9,829 nucleotides of DNA from Acidimicrobiaceae bacterium (GCA_027334785.1 DAHWQF010000091.1:1-9829); one strand, 5' to 3'; numbered from the stretch's first letter, positions 1 through 6,761 are shown. Translations and numbers: made by a program. The notes: generated by a model not told the origin, from the letters alone.

Positions 1-1288
1 CTGGGTACTGAGCCTCTGGCCCGAGCACTTCGTCCAAGAGGCGCTGGACCCTCGGGGTCCTCAGCCACTGGAGCGAGATGATCGTGCGGGGGAAGACCGA
101 GAACGGGTTGGCTTCCAGGCCATGGCTCCTCCGCAGCTCCTTCAACGCGAGAGCATCGAGGACCTGGAACTCGAGCCCGAAGCGGTCGCGCATCTCCTCG
201 TGCCACTTGTTCGTGAGCGAGGCCGGGCAGACCACGATCATCCGCCGGGCGCGGTGGCGCAGCAACAGTTCCTGGGCGATCAAGCCGGCCTCGATCGTCT
301 TGCCGAGCCCGACGTCGTCGGCGATAAGGAGGTTGACCCTCGGCGTGGCAAGTGCCCTCGCCACCGGCTCGAGCTGGTAGTCCTCGATCCTGATGCCCGA
401 GCGGAACGGCGCCTGGAGCGTGCGGGTGTCCGCGCTCGCGACGGTCCCCCACCGCACCGCGTCCAAGAACGCGCCGAGGACCTCGGGGTCGTCGTAAGGG
501 GGAGAGCCGGCGGCGGGCAGGTCACTCACAGGGAGGATCTCCCGGCCAGGCTCGACCTCCCAAACGACGGTCAGCTCCTCACCGAGGTCGTCGTCGCTGA
601 CGCTCGTGAGCGTCGCCAGCGTCCGGCCAGGGAGCCGCGCCGGCGCCAGTTCGTCCTCTGGCTGGGAACTGCGCCGGAGGGCCGACACCACCCACTGCTG
701 GCCTCGCGCCCGCACCAGCTGGCCCACCTCCAGCGCCGGCTGCGACCCGACGGGACTGCCCGTGGTATTGACACTCGGCCGGGGTCGGTAGTGGTCCCGG
801 TCGCCGGAAGCTGGCGCCGGTACGGGCCGCCGGCCGTGCCCATTGCCGCTGCTCTCAGGCTGGCGGTCCCCGTCCCCCTTCGCCGGCGGGAGCGGGAGCA
901 CCTTCGGCTCCCCAGGCATGTGGAAGAGCGGTGGTGGGTGCTCGCCGGCCTTTACCAACTCGGCAAGGACCACCTGGCAGAGGTGCTCGGTCGTGTTGCG
1001 CTCTGCCAACCATTCCAGCTGTTCTCGTACATCGACCGGGACTACGTAGCCGTCCCTGCTCGGCCGCCAAAGAGCGTGGACGACCTCTGCGAGGGCTCCG
1101 GGGTCCTGGGCCAGCCAAGCCTCCTCGAGGACTGGCCGCGCCTCGCGCACGAAGTCCTCTCGGGGCCGTGCCCCGAACGCTCCCCGCAGTGCTGAGGACA
1201 GGTCTGCCCCGTCGAGCTCGAAGAACCGAGCCAACTTCACGAGCAGCCCCACGGGCAGGTTGGACCAGTCGAACCTGTAACGCGGCAC
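1..1288 (-). CDS. drmD: DISARM SNF2-like helicase DrmD, N-terminal part (runs off left edge)
   Basis: No stop is met from a GTG at 1288 to the window edge, giving the first 429 residues on the minus strand. The helicase part has a Q-motif-like stretch (RIEDYQLEP), then Walker A ADDVGLGKTIEAG (K330) and motif Ia VVCPASL (352-358). This combination and the preceding LGEELTVVWEVEPG stretch (about residues 235-250) match DrmD, the SNF2 helicase of class 1 DISARM, which acts with a DNA methylase, DrmA, DrmB and DrmC against phage DNA. Motifs II-VI lie outside the window. Residues 1-123 form a helical region that I do not recognise. Residues 124-187 are a Pro/Gly/Ser-rich linker, and the usual DrmD start region (GQLVRARG) begins at residue 189, so this copy carries an N-terminal extension. 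The start is supported by GGAG seven bases upstream and by an in-frame TAG directly before the GTG. It lies 40 bases after the DUF262 gene, so the two are probably cotranscribed. The family call rests on recalled similarity. Confidence 0.8.
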   Translation of the reverse strand, partial: MPRYRFDWSNLPVGLLVKLARFFELDGADLSSALRGAFGARPREDFVREARPVLEEAWLAQDPGALAEVVHALWRPSRDGYVVPVDVREQLEWLAERNTTEHLCQVVLAELVKAGEHPPPLFHMPGEPKVLPLPPAKGDGDRQPESSGNGHGRRPVPAPASGDRDHYRPRPSVNTTGSPVGSQPALEVGQLVRARGQQWVVSALRRSSQPEDELAPARLPGRTLATLTSVSDDDLGEELTVVWEVEPGREILPVSDLPAAGSPPYDDPEVLGAFLDAVRWGTVASADTRTLQAPFRSGIRIEDYQLEPVARALATPRVNLLIADDVGLGKTIEAGLIAQELLLRHRARRMIVVCPASLTNKWHEEMRDRFGLEFQVLDALALKELRRSHGLEANPFSVFPRTIISLQWLRTPRVQRLLDEVLGPEAQYP

Positions 1289-1328
1289 CTACTGCTCCGT
1301 CGGTCCTCCCGGCCCAAGCGGACCGCAC

Positions 1329-3530
1329 CTACCCATTCCAATGTTCCTGAATGTACTTGTGAGCCTCTTCGCCGTCGAGAGGCACGGTCGTATTGCCGCT
1401 GCGAACGTAAAAAGCCTTATCACTGCCCTGGCCGAGCCACACCGGACGCGCCGATCCTGGCGTACTGACAGCACACAGCATCACACCGTCGACGGTTGGG
1501 AACTCAATCGTGACCCGTGGGCTGAGATCCCCGCCTATAGCGACGTTGAGCAAGTTGCGGAGGAACTGCTCATAGCCGTCGCGGTCAGGCCGGGAAAGCG
1601 TCGCAAGATCGCGCTCCACACCAACGGGCGTGCCATCGTCGTCGACACCGATGACGAGCGTGCCACCGTTGGCGTTCAGGAACCCCGCTATGGTTTTGAC
1701 GACGACTCCCTCGAGCACCCTGTCTTGAGACCCGGTTCGCACGTTGAAGCGAGCTGTCTCCTTGAACTCCACGTCTGGCCCTTCACCACCCGCGATTAGC
1801 CCGGCGATGTCGCTCGACGCTCGCCTCCCCTCGCTCGCGACCCCGTCGAGGAACTCGTTTACTATGCGCGCGAGTTGCGCGCGCCTGTACTCGAGAAACC
1901 TTGGGAAGCTCTCCAGCTTCCACAGCTCCGGGTCGGTCGGGATGCCCTGCGCAGTAAGAATTTCTGGTCCGCGTCGATTGACAATTTCTGCCAGATAGAC
2001 CTCGGGCAGCTTGTCAGAAATATACCGGTTCTGAGCACCACTTATGAAGGCAAGGTTGGCGATCTCGTTTACTTCTGCCGGGTCGAGGTCCTTCGTAACG
2101 GCTTTGGGGAAAATGTGGTGAACCTGAATGTAATGGGACTTCCCCGAGTGGGAGAGCGACAGGCCGAGGCCGCTCCTCCAGTCTCTGGCGCCAGCGTGCT
2201 TGACCGCCAAATAAGTGGTCTGGAAAAGCGGGTTCCGAGGACCTCGCCTCGCGAAGTCCGCCGCTGAAAAACGGGTGCGGCCTTCTTGTTGCCGCACGAG
2301 GTCGAGGAGCTCCGACCCAGCCCCGCCCCGACGAAAGATCGTGGAAAGGTCCATGTCGAGCACCGTCTCGCTGGACCCCGAATAGTGGCCGGTCGCGTTC
2401 GCGACCAGCAGCCAGTGAAGCAGTTCGCGGCTCTCCTTGTCGGAGAAGTCGAACTTCCTCTCCACTGCGAGGACGGCGATGGGTATAACCAACAAGGGCG
2501 ACGACAGCAGTGACTCGTCTTCGACGCTTGCGTTCGTGTGGAGGAAGTTGATGGCGAAGCGCAAGCCGTCTTTGGTCTTCTGCCACGACTGCTCCAACTG
2601 GGGGACCGAGAGGCCCGACACAGTCCGGAACCGGCTCTGCCCGGTCGCGAACACCACCAGCGTCCGCACCAAGAGCCCGAGGTCGAAGCTGAACCAGAGC
2701 TTCTCGCACTCATCAGCGAAGTCCTCGAACTTCTCGAGGGACCCCCGCCACCGCGCAGTGACCTGCGCCATGGCAAGGTCAGAGCCCCTCAGCTTCATCC
2801 CGAGGGAGTTGACCCGGACGAATATCTCCGCCACCTCCTCGTACGGGAGGTCACGGTCGAGAAGGTGCATGACGTACTGGTAGTCAGAAATGCGCTTCAC
2901 ACGCCGTAGCCGCTGGCTGTACCTCTCGTAGTCCAGGTGATCGGGTGAACCGACCAAGGGCTTCAGTAGGTCCCATTCGCGCACTTCTGGGTTGAAGATG
3001 TCCGATACCTTCACCCAGCGCGGATCGGCCAGCAAAGCCCTGGATGCTACTGCGAACGTCCTCGTGCGCAGCCGCTGCTGGACACTCGGGCCGCCGGCGG
3101 CCTCCTCGTCGGCGTCGCCGTCCTCATCGAAGAGCGAGTCGTCCTCGACCTCTGTGACCTCGGTCGGAGGCCCTGCGGGATGGTCCAAGTTGAAGGCTAT
3201 GTCCACGGAACGGACACGGTTTTTGAAGGTCAGCGCCTTTCCCTGCAAGATAGCGGCCAGAGAGGTCAGCCCTTGTTGACCATCGAGCAGCAGCTTCTGC
3301 GTCAGGTAACCGCTGGCGCGTTGCTCGACGGCGAAGCCGCGAGCTGGCACCTCCTCGGTAGTCTCCCAAACGAGGATGCTCCCGGACGGGTACCCGCGAT
3401 AAAGCGAGTCCAAGAGGTCACGGACCCGAGTCGCCGGCCATACGTACCGGCGTTGGAGCTCGGGGAGGCGCAGCTCTCCCAATTCGATCATCCGCACGAG
3501 GTCCCCTACCGAGACGTCGGTCTTCTGCAT
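1329..3530 (-). CDS. DUF262-HNH nuclease fused to AlbA_2 (Schlafen-type) domain
   Basis: This is a 733-residue protein counted from the ATG at 3530. The N-terminal part is a DUF262 (GmrS-like) domain: GELRLPELQRRYVW and DSLYRGYPSGSILVWE near residues 18-56, and the signature loop at 83-87. That loop reads DGQQG where the family has DGQQR. A helical middle leads to an HNH/DUF1524-like site (HHIFPKA at 471-477, then IANLAFIS and QNRYIS). The C-terminal 150 residues are an AlbA_2 domain (VEFKETARF, AGFLNANGGTLVIGVDDDG, FYVRSGNTTVPLDGEEAHKYI). DUF262 proteins such as GmrSD, SspE and BrxU are NTP-sensing restriction nucleases, so an anti-phage nuclease role is likely. AlbA_2 is a nucleic-acid-binding or nuclease-like fold. 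The frame extends to a TTG at 3554, but that codon lacks an SD and sits against a GGGCG/CGCCC hairpin, and family members usually begin just before the sVgDLv stretch, so the ATG is preferred. The gene heads an operon with drmD. Confidence 0.88.
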   Translation of the reverse strand: MQKTDVSVGDLVRMIELGELRLPELQRRYVWPATRVRDLLDSLYRGYPSGSILVWETTEEVPARGFAVEQRASGYLTQKLLLDGQQGLTSLAAILQGKALTFKNRVRSVDIAFNLDHPAGPPTEVTEVEDDSLFDEDGDADEEAAGGPSVQQRLRTRTFAVASRALLADPRWVKVSDIFNPEVREWDLLKPLVGSPDHLDYERYSQRLRRVKRISDYQYVMHLLDRDLPYEEVAEIFVRVNSLGMKLRGSDLAMAQVTARWRGSLEKFEDFADECEKLWFSFDLGLLVRTLVVFATGQSRFRTVSGLSVPQLEQSWQKTKDGLRFAINFLHTNASVEDESLLSSPLLVIPIAVLAVERKFDFSDKESRELLHWLLVANATGHYSGSSETVLDMDLSTIFRRGGAGSELLDLVRQQEGRTRFSAADFARRGPRNPLFQTTYLAVKHAGARDWRSGLGLSLSHSGKSHYIQVHHIFPKAVTKDLDPAEVNEIANLAFISGAQNRYISDKLPEVYLAEIVNRRGPEILTAQGIPTDPELWKLESFPRFLEYRRAQLARIVNEFLDGVASEGRRASSDIAGLIAGGEGPDVEFKETARFNVRTGSQDRVLEGVVVKTIAGFLNANGGTLVIGVDDDGTPVGVERDLATLSRPDRDGYEQFLRNLLNVAIGGDLSPRVTIEFPTVDGVMLCAVSTPGSARPVWLGQGSDKAFYVRSGNTTVPLDGEEAHKYIQEHWNG

Positions 3531-3932
3531 GGCTCGAGCTACCGCCTCAAACAATGGGCGCTGACGCCCGCGGCAGGTACATCAGGCGTCCACCACTCTG
3601 GGAAGTCCATCGCTCACTAAGCGCTCCTACCGGCCATACGGCCCCAGACGGCCCGCGCCGGCCACGGGCTACGCCCAATGAAAGTAGTCGGCTACAGACG
3701 CGAGGACCTGTAACCCTCGGCCCGTTGACCCAAGCGTCCCGCTCCTGAGCAGCATGGCAGTGAAGGTGTCAGCACTGCAGCATTGGTCCGGTCCAGGTCC
3801 AGGTTCGTCTCACTGCAGAACCCCGCGAGGGCGTACGTGCCCCGCTGTGGCCATATGACACGAGTGTAGTTCGTGGAGTGGATGTGTCGGATGTCAGCGC
3901 AATTACGAGACAATATGCTAGCATACCCTGAC
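3531..3932. other. Divergent intergenic region between the DUF262/drmD operon and the RHH operon
   Basis: About 400 bases hold no convincing gene. Short frames on both strands lack SD sites and family signatures. The region must contain the promoters of both divergent operons. Small dyads are visible: GGGCG-CTGA-CGCCC (3556-3569), next to the possible TTG start of the DUF262 gene, and GCAGTG...CACTGC (3757-3778). The octamer CACTGCAG occurs at 3773-3780 and again at 3811-3818. I could not find a convincing -35/-10 pair for the leftward operon. Confidence 0.6.
3914..3924 (+). promoter_or_regulatory. Probable -10 region of a leaderless promoter for the RHH gene
   Basis: The stretch holds two overlapping TANNNT hexamers, TATGCT (3914-3919) and TAGCAT (3919-3924). 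The second is preceded by TGC, as in an extended -10. With TAGCAT as the -10, transcription would start within a few bases of the ATG at 3933, giving a leaderless mRNA. This agrees with the absence of an SD before that ATG. The -35 is weak (ATGTCA or TGTCAG near 3891-3897). Leaderless genes are common in actinobacteria. Confidence 0.4.
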
Positions 3933-4421
3933 ATGAGCCAGGTTATCTACGCCCGAGTCCCAGACGCCGTCAAGGCAGACGTGGAGCGCTACGCCGACCA
4001 ACGCGGCGTGACCCTCAGTTCGGCCGCAGTCGACCTTCTCCAGCGCGGCCTAGCGGCAGCTGGCGAGGAGCGTTCAATAGCCAACCTAGAAACGAGGCTG
4101 GCCCAGGTCAGCAACGACAAGGCGGCCCTTGAGGCCAAACTCCAGGTGGCCACCAATGACGTGGGGGCGCTGCGGATGTTCTCTCAACGGGCTGCGACCA
4201 CGACAGTTGGCTCGTGCCCCAGTTGCCATTCGCCCATCACCGGGATGGACCTATTGGGACGCGGGTCCTGTGCTAAGTGCAGCGCGTCGCTGCTGGACCT
4301 GCTCGCCCCGAAGGCTCCCCCACCCCAGCCGCTACTCGATGATCGAGCAATCGGTGCCCTGGTCGGAGCGCTCGGGATCGTCCTCATCACCGCCGCAGTG
4401 TTCGCCTCGAAAGGAGCTTGA
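3933..4421 (+). CDS. Ribbon-helix-helix / coiled-coil / zinc-ribbon / transmembrane protein
   Basis: This 162-residue protein is of unknown function. Residues 1-43 look like a ribbon-helix-helix DNA-binding domain: a short strand (VIYARVP) followed by two helices (AVKADVERYADQRG and SSAAVDLLQRGLAA). Residues 48-85 are a coiled coil (NLETRLAQV, AALEAKLQV). A four-cysteine zinc ribbon follows, with C95-x2-C98 and C113-x2-C116. A proline-rich stretch then leads to one hydrophobic segment (about 139-157, IGALVGALGIVLITAAVF) that fits a tail anchor. The start is placed at the ATG directly before the RHH strand; a GTG at 3873 would add an unconserved-looking leader across the promoter. The stop is two bases before the next ATG, so the two genes form an operon. 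RHH proteins are typically dimeric repressors or antitoxins, and a membrane-anchored one is unusual. Domain calls rest on pattern reading; the role is unknown. Confidence 0.75.
   Translation: MSQVIYARVPDAVKADVERYADQRGVTLSSAAVDLLQRGLAAAGEERSIANLETRLAQVSNDKAALEAKLQVATNDVGALRMFSQRAATTTVGSCPSCHSPITGMDLLGRGSCAKCSASLLDLLAPKAPPPQPLLDDRAIGALVGALGIVLITAAVFASKGA
4411..4416 (+). promoter_or_regulatory. Shine-Dalgarno site of the second RHH-operon gene
   Basis: AAGGAG lies seven bases before the ATG at 4424, within the last codons of the RHH gene. It decides the start of the downstream gene in favour of this ATG over the in-frame TTG at 4418, and it indicates coupled translation. Confidence 0.8.
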
Positions 4422-4423
4422 CA

Positions 4424-4825
4424 ATGGACAAACACCAACAGATCAGCGACTTTCTCAGTCGGTACGTGACTGGGTTCCCCCGTTGCCACGGCCCCTTCCG
4501 TGTGAGCCTCGGCCCGGACGGTATGTGGGGGCAACCGCGCCCTTCGGCTGAGGATCTCGCCAACAACTTCTTACGTATTGCGGAGTTCCGTGCGCTGCAA
4601 CTGGGCACCTGGCTCGGGACGACCGATGGCGGGGTCATCATGCAGGCTGTGGAACTGGTAGTGCCCATGTACTATGTCGAGGATGTGGCGCTGATCACAG
4701 AGGCACTGAAGCTGGCCGCGAGGACACAGCAGCAAGAGGGTGTCCACAAGGCTCTCGCCGGCGCCGCTGTCGGCTTATTCACGTCGGCCTTGGGCTACGT
4801 TGTCGCGCGTGCCAACGTCGCCTAG
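4424..4825 (+). CDS. Small hypothetical protein, partner of the RHH/zinc-ribbon protein
   Basis: This is a 133-residue protein that I do not recognise. It starts at an ATG with a strong AAGGAG seven bases upstream and begins two bases after the stop of the RHH gene, so it is probably translated with it. The N-terminal half is mixed polar and aromatic with no clear motif (one Cys, C21). Residues about 46-62 (LANNFLRIAEFRALQLG) and 86-101 look helical. The last third (residues 108-130, HKALAGAAVGLFTSALGYVVARA) is alanine/glycine-rich and hydrophobic, and could be a transmembrane or membrane-associated helix. Because its partner also ends in a predicted membrane segment, the two may act together at the membrane; this is inference. 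Third positions are strongly G/C, which supports real coding. Confidence 0.75.
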   Translation: MDKHQQISDFLSRYVTGFPRCHGPFRVSLGPDGMWGQPRPSAEDLANNFLRIAEFRALQLGTWLGTTDGGVIMQAVELVVPMYYVEDVALITEALKLAARTQQQEGVHKALAGAAVGLFTSALGYVVARANVA

Positions 4826-4900
4826 TAGCTCAAATTCTAGACCACTTGCCTTTGACGCGATCGTCTCCCGACGGAAGACCCAAACAAGAAATGACCTGAC

Positions 4901-5161
4901 ATGAACTGGCGTGAGAAAGTGCGAGTCTGACTTGGCCAGGTCGCGCAGCAAGCGACGTTGGCCGGTTGGGCCAATGCCGCCCAGCAGTCTCGCTCAACCT
5001 TCCCCCAGAGCTTGTTCATCAAAATAGTTCGCGCAATCTTCTCAGCGCTCGCCAAGTGGCTTGTGAAGAACGCCTTACGCGGCGCTGCCTCGGAGCTCGG
5101 CATCATGCTCACGAGTGGTGAGCTCGATGTGCTCACCGATCTCGCAGTAGGGTTCGCCTAA
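4901..5161 (+). pseudogene. Small hydrophobic/amphipathic ORF interrupted by an in-frame TGA
   Basis: An ATG at 4901 opens a frame that reads MNWREKVRV, meets TGA at 4928-4930, then continues in the same frame without interruption to the TAA-type stop at 5159-5161. The downstream part could begin only at a TTG (4958) that has no SD, giving 67 residues. It is rich in hydrophobic and basic residues (SLFIKIVRAIFSALAKWLVKN), which would form an amphipathic helix, and it ends in an acidic segment (SGELDVLTDL). Either a single base change (for example CGA to TGA) has broken a formerly 86-residue gene, or the TTG start is used. It lies 75 bases after the RHH operon on the same strand and may once have been its third gene. 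Function unknown. Confidence 0.4.
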
Positions 5162-5188
5162 ACGGAAGCTCTCACGCACTCGCGTACT

Positions 5189-5317
5189 CTAATGCACCCC
5201 ACGCTCCACAGGTATGCTGTACAGGACGTTCCTTCTGTTGCCACCGGACGCGCGTGCGTAAATCGCCTTGAGTTGGCACCGGGCCGCGTTCGTCAAATGT
5301 TGTGCGAGTGACGCCAT
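5189..5317 (-). CDS. Possible small basic protein after the HTH operon
   Basis: A 42-residue frame (begins MASLAQHLTNAARC) starts at an ATG ten bases after the preceding stop, with AGGA about eight bases upstream. It is Arg/Ala-rich and matches no family I know. It may be a real coupled small gene or the remnant of a longer one that once continued the HTH operon. The SD and the close spacing are the only support. Confidence 0.3.
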   Translation of the reverse strand: MASLAQHLTNAARCQLKAIYARASGGNRRNVLYSIPVERGVH

Positions 5318-5327
5318 GAGCGAGGTC

Positions 5328-5534
5328 CTAGGCCAAGGCGCTCGGGCCTCCGCGGCGAACCCCTGTCCCACTGCGACGGCACGGCAGTTCCCCGGCCGCT
5401 TCCTCTTCCGCCACCGCGTGCACCATCCAGGCGGCCCTCGCCAGGTAGCCGGCGGTAGTGTGCTCTTGATCGGCCAAGTACGACGCCGCTTCGTCGAGCA
5501 ATTCCGCCAGGTTCGCCCACCAGGCTGGGGTCAT
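5328..5534 (-). CDS. Small hypothetical protein coupled to the excisionase-like gene
   Basis: This is a 68-residue protein whose ATG overlaps the stop of the HTH gene (TGATG), a classic sign of translational coupling. The first 47 residues are helical and look well selected (PAWWANLAELLDEAASYLADQEH, split here by the window of prediction into two helices around residues 3-23 and 26-46). The last 20 or so residues are Arg/Gly/Pro-rich with weaker third-position bias, so the 3' end may be truncated or shifted. I do not recognise the family. Small helical proteins next to excisionase-like genes are common in actinobacterial integrative elements, where their roles are mostly unknown. Confidence 0.6.
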   Translation of the reverse strand: MTPAWWANLAELLDEAASYLADQEHTTAGYLARAAWMVHAVAEEEAAGELPCRRSGTGVRRGGPSALA

Positions 5535-5743
5535 CAGCTCAGCTCCTCCAGAGCTCCCGTGCCTTCGAGCCCACAGGACCGCTCCAACCAAAACGCCAAT
5601 GCTTTCCGGGGTACCACGAGCCGGCGCCCGAGGCGCACCGCTGGCAGACGCTGGGAGCGCGCCAGCTCGTACGCCAACGCCCGCGAGATCCCCAAGAGCT
5701 CCGCCGCCTCCGTCACACTCATAACCAGCCCGTTGCTCGCCAT
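5534..5743 (-). CDS. Excisionase-family helix-turn-helix DNA-binding protein
   Basis: This 69-residue protein has one MerR-like/HTH_17 domain. The pattern SVTEAAELLGISRALAYEL (residues about 9-27) gives the HTH, RLPAVRLGRRLVVPRKAL gives the wing, and a final helix (AFWLERS) follows. Proteins of this size and pattern bind DNA as recombination directionality factors (Xis) of integrative elements or as small regulators of the BldC kind. The start is set by an excellent SD (GAGGAGG at 5753-5759) nine bases before the ATG; the frame is open further upstream but without an SD. Its stop overlaps the next gene's start. No integrase or replication gene is intact nearby, so it either belongs to a decayed element or serves as a stand-alone regulator. 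The domain is clear; the Xis role is inference. Confidence 0.82.
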   Translation of the reverse strand: MASNGLVMSVTEAAELLGISRALAYELARSQRLPAVRLGRRLVVPRKALAFWLERSCGLEGTGALEELS

Positions 5744-5765
5744 AGTGGGCCACCTCCTCGATTGG

Positions 5766-5793
5766 GGGCGGCCTTCGGTCGACCGCCCTATTA
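5766..5793 (-). promoter_or_regulatory. Possible promoter and operator of the excisionase-like gene
   Basis: On the minus strand TAATAG (5793-5788) is a -10-like hexamer in an otherwise GC-rich stretch. It directly abuts a dyad, GGGCGG...CCGCCC (5766-5771 with 5783-5788), that would cover the transcription start and lies upstream of the SD. Such placement fits autoregulation or a leader hairpin. No good -35 is visible 16-18 bases further upstream. Confidence 0.3.
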
Positions 5794-5984
5794 CTCTTTG
5801 GGTCGCCGCAACCACAGATCTAACAACAAAGCTCCCTTGGTACACTTTGCCGACGGTGCCCGGCACCGCACCGGTTACCCCTCGCCAGGGCTACAGTTGC
5901 GTCTGTACTTACACGCCGGGAAAGCAGAACAACCGAGGAACGCCCCGAACTCTCCGCTCCGCTGGACCAGTCGTCCCCTTCCCG

Positions 5985-6074
5985 CAGGCGTTCACGTCCA
6001 ACTTCCGCTGCCCGCAGACGGTCTGCGATGTCTTGCGCACCTTCGTGACGAAGAACCCGGCCCAGTTCAAAAGA
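5985..6074 (+). pseudogene. Fragment resembling a UvrD-like SF1 helicase segment
   Basis: The plus-strand reading contains NFRCPQTVCDVLRTF followed by VTKNPAQFKR. Both the order and the spacing resemble the conserved 'N(F/Y)R.P..v.......V..NP.Q..K' segment (motif IV region) of UvrD/Rep-type helicases. No ATP-binding motif or other helicase motif is found upstream or downstream in any frame, so this is at most a short remnant. It runs directly into an unrelated pore-like fragment. The match is from memory of the family. Confidence 0.4.
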
Positions 6075-6095
6075 GCCCACGGCGCGCCAGTCGCC

Positions 6096-6176
6096 GGGAT
6101 CTGGGACTACGGCGATGCCCTCTGGTGGGCGATAGTCACGGTAGTCGCCGTCCCCACCGTGGGCTACAGGGACCGG
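6096..6176 (+). pseudogene. Potassium-channel pore fragment with degraded selectivity filter
   Basis: The plus-strand frame reads YGDALWWAIVTV, then TVGYRDR. Ion_trans_2 potassium channels have GDALWWAIVTVTTVGYGDR here. The match covers the pore helix and the filter, but the copy carries a few extra residues (VAVP) between pore helix and filter, and Arg replaces the second Gly of the TVGYGD filter. No flanking transmembrane helices are present in the frame. Third positions in this stretch are strongly G/C, unlike the opposite-strand frame. It is a non-functional remnant, and its presence here shows that the region collected pieces from unrelated genes. Confidence 0.5.
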
Positions 6177-6195
6177 CCTTCGCGCCGGGTCCCTG
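6167..6195. repeat. Stable hairpin
   Basis: CAGGGACC (6167-6174) pairs with GGTCCCTG (6188-6195), and an inner GGC/GCC extends the stem with one bulged G, around a six-base loop. It directly follows another small palindrome, CCCAC-c-GTGGG (6153-6163). No T-tract follows on either strand. It may be a terminator of the GC-rich type or only a relic. Confidence 0.35.
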
Positions 6196-6569
6196 AGCCG
6201 TCGGCGCCAAGGCGTGGACTGAGCCATATGCCAGCAGGCCGGGCTTGATGCCGCCGAAGCGGTTCGGGTACCACGCTCGTCCTTTCACCGCCCACGCCCC
6301 CGCGCCGCGAAGGGCCGAACGCTGGCCGAGGTCGCGCGCTGCCGAGGACGATCCCACGTGGGCACGGGCGACTCAGCGTGCGACGGGATCACACAGCCCG
6401 ATACGCTCCCGCACTGTGGGGCTGAGGCAAGGCAAAGCCCGACCGAAAGCGCCCGTCACCGTTGGCAGGACAGCAGAGGCCGACGCTCGCTTCGACTTGT
6501 CCCCTGCGACGCCCCACCGAAGGTCTTCGAGGCTCTAGAATTGCACCTCTGGTCGGGTGCAATGCTTGC

Positions 6570-6761
6570 CGGGAGCTGCCAAGCGCTCCCCCTGAGAGGG
6601 CGTTCGAGCTCATCCCCGCGTGGACCGAGGTCGCCCGGCTGTGCCCGTGCCCCCGCCGGACGCACACCGGCCAAGCCCTGGGCCGGCTCACGTACCGCAT
6701 CGACATGGAGGAAGCGCTCGAGTGGGTCACCCTCACCCGTCGCCACGCCTCGCCACGCCCA
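6570..6761 (+). pseudogene. Coding-like remnant, unrecognised
   Basis: Within a longer plus-strand frame, this island has nearly every third position G or C and a protein-like composition (FELIPAWTEVARL, then ALGRLTYRIDMEEALEWV). The bias is lost on both sides, and no start with an SD is attached. I do not recognise the family. It is best read as part of a truncated gene. Confidence 0.3.

Noticed and set aside
122..1195. A 357-codon plus-strand open frame
   Set aside because: It is the antisense shadow of drmD. The minus-strand frame carries clear helicase motifs, while this one is Arg/Pro/Gly-rich with no domain.
2014..2776. Long minus-strand frames in the other registers over the DUF262 gene
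   Set aside because: They overlap the DUF262/HNH coding frame, which holds every recognisable motif, and show the Arg/Ser-rich composition of out-of-frame readings in GC-rich DNA.
3692..3934. An 80-codon minus-strand frame between the divergent operons
   Set aside because: It has no SD, no family signature and weak third-position bias, and it crosses the probable promoter of the RHH gene.
5820..6227. A 135-codon minus-strand frame as a possible rep gene upstream of the excisionase-like gene
   Set aside because: Part of it looks protein-like, but third-position bias is only moderate. The opposite strand there has stronger bias and family-like motifs, and no replication-initiator motif was found.
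5268..6248. A 326-codon plus-strand frame as one intact gene
   Set aside because: Its first half is antisense to the HTH operon. Only two short segments resemble proteins, and these belong to different families, so it is a chance fusion across remnants.
5610..6275. GGGTACCACG occurring near 5610 and again near 6266 as possible attachment-site repeats
   Set aside because: A shared 10-mer is expected by chance many times in a 10-kb GC-rich sequence, and the flanks do not match.
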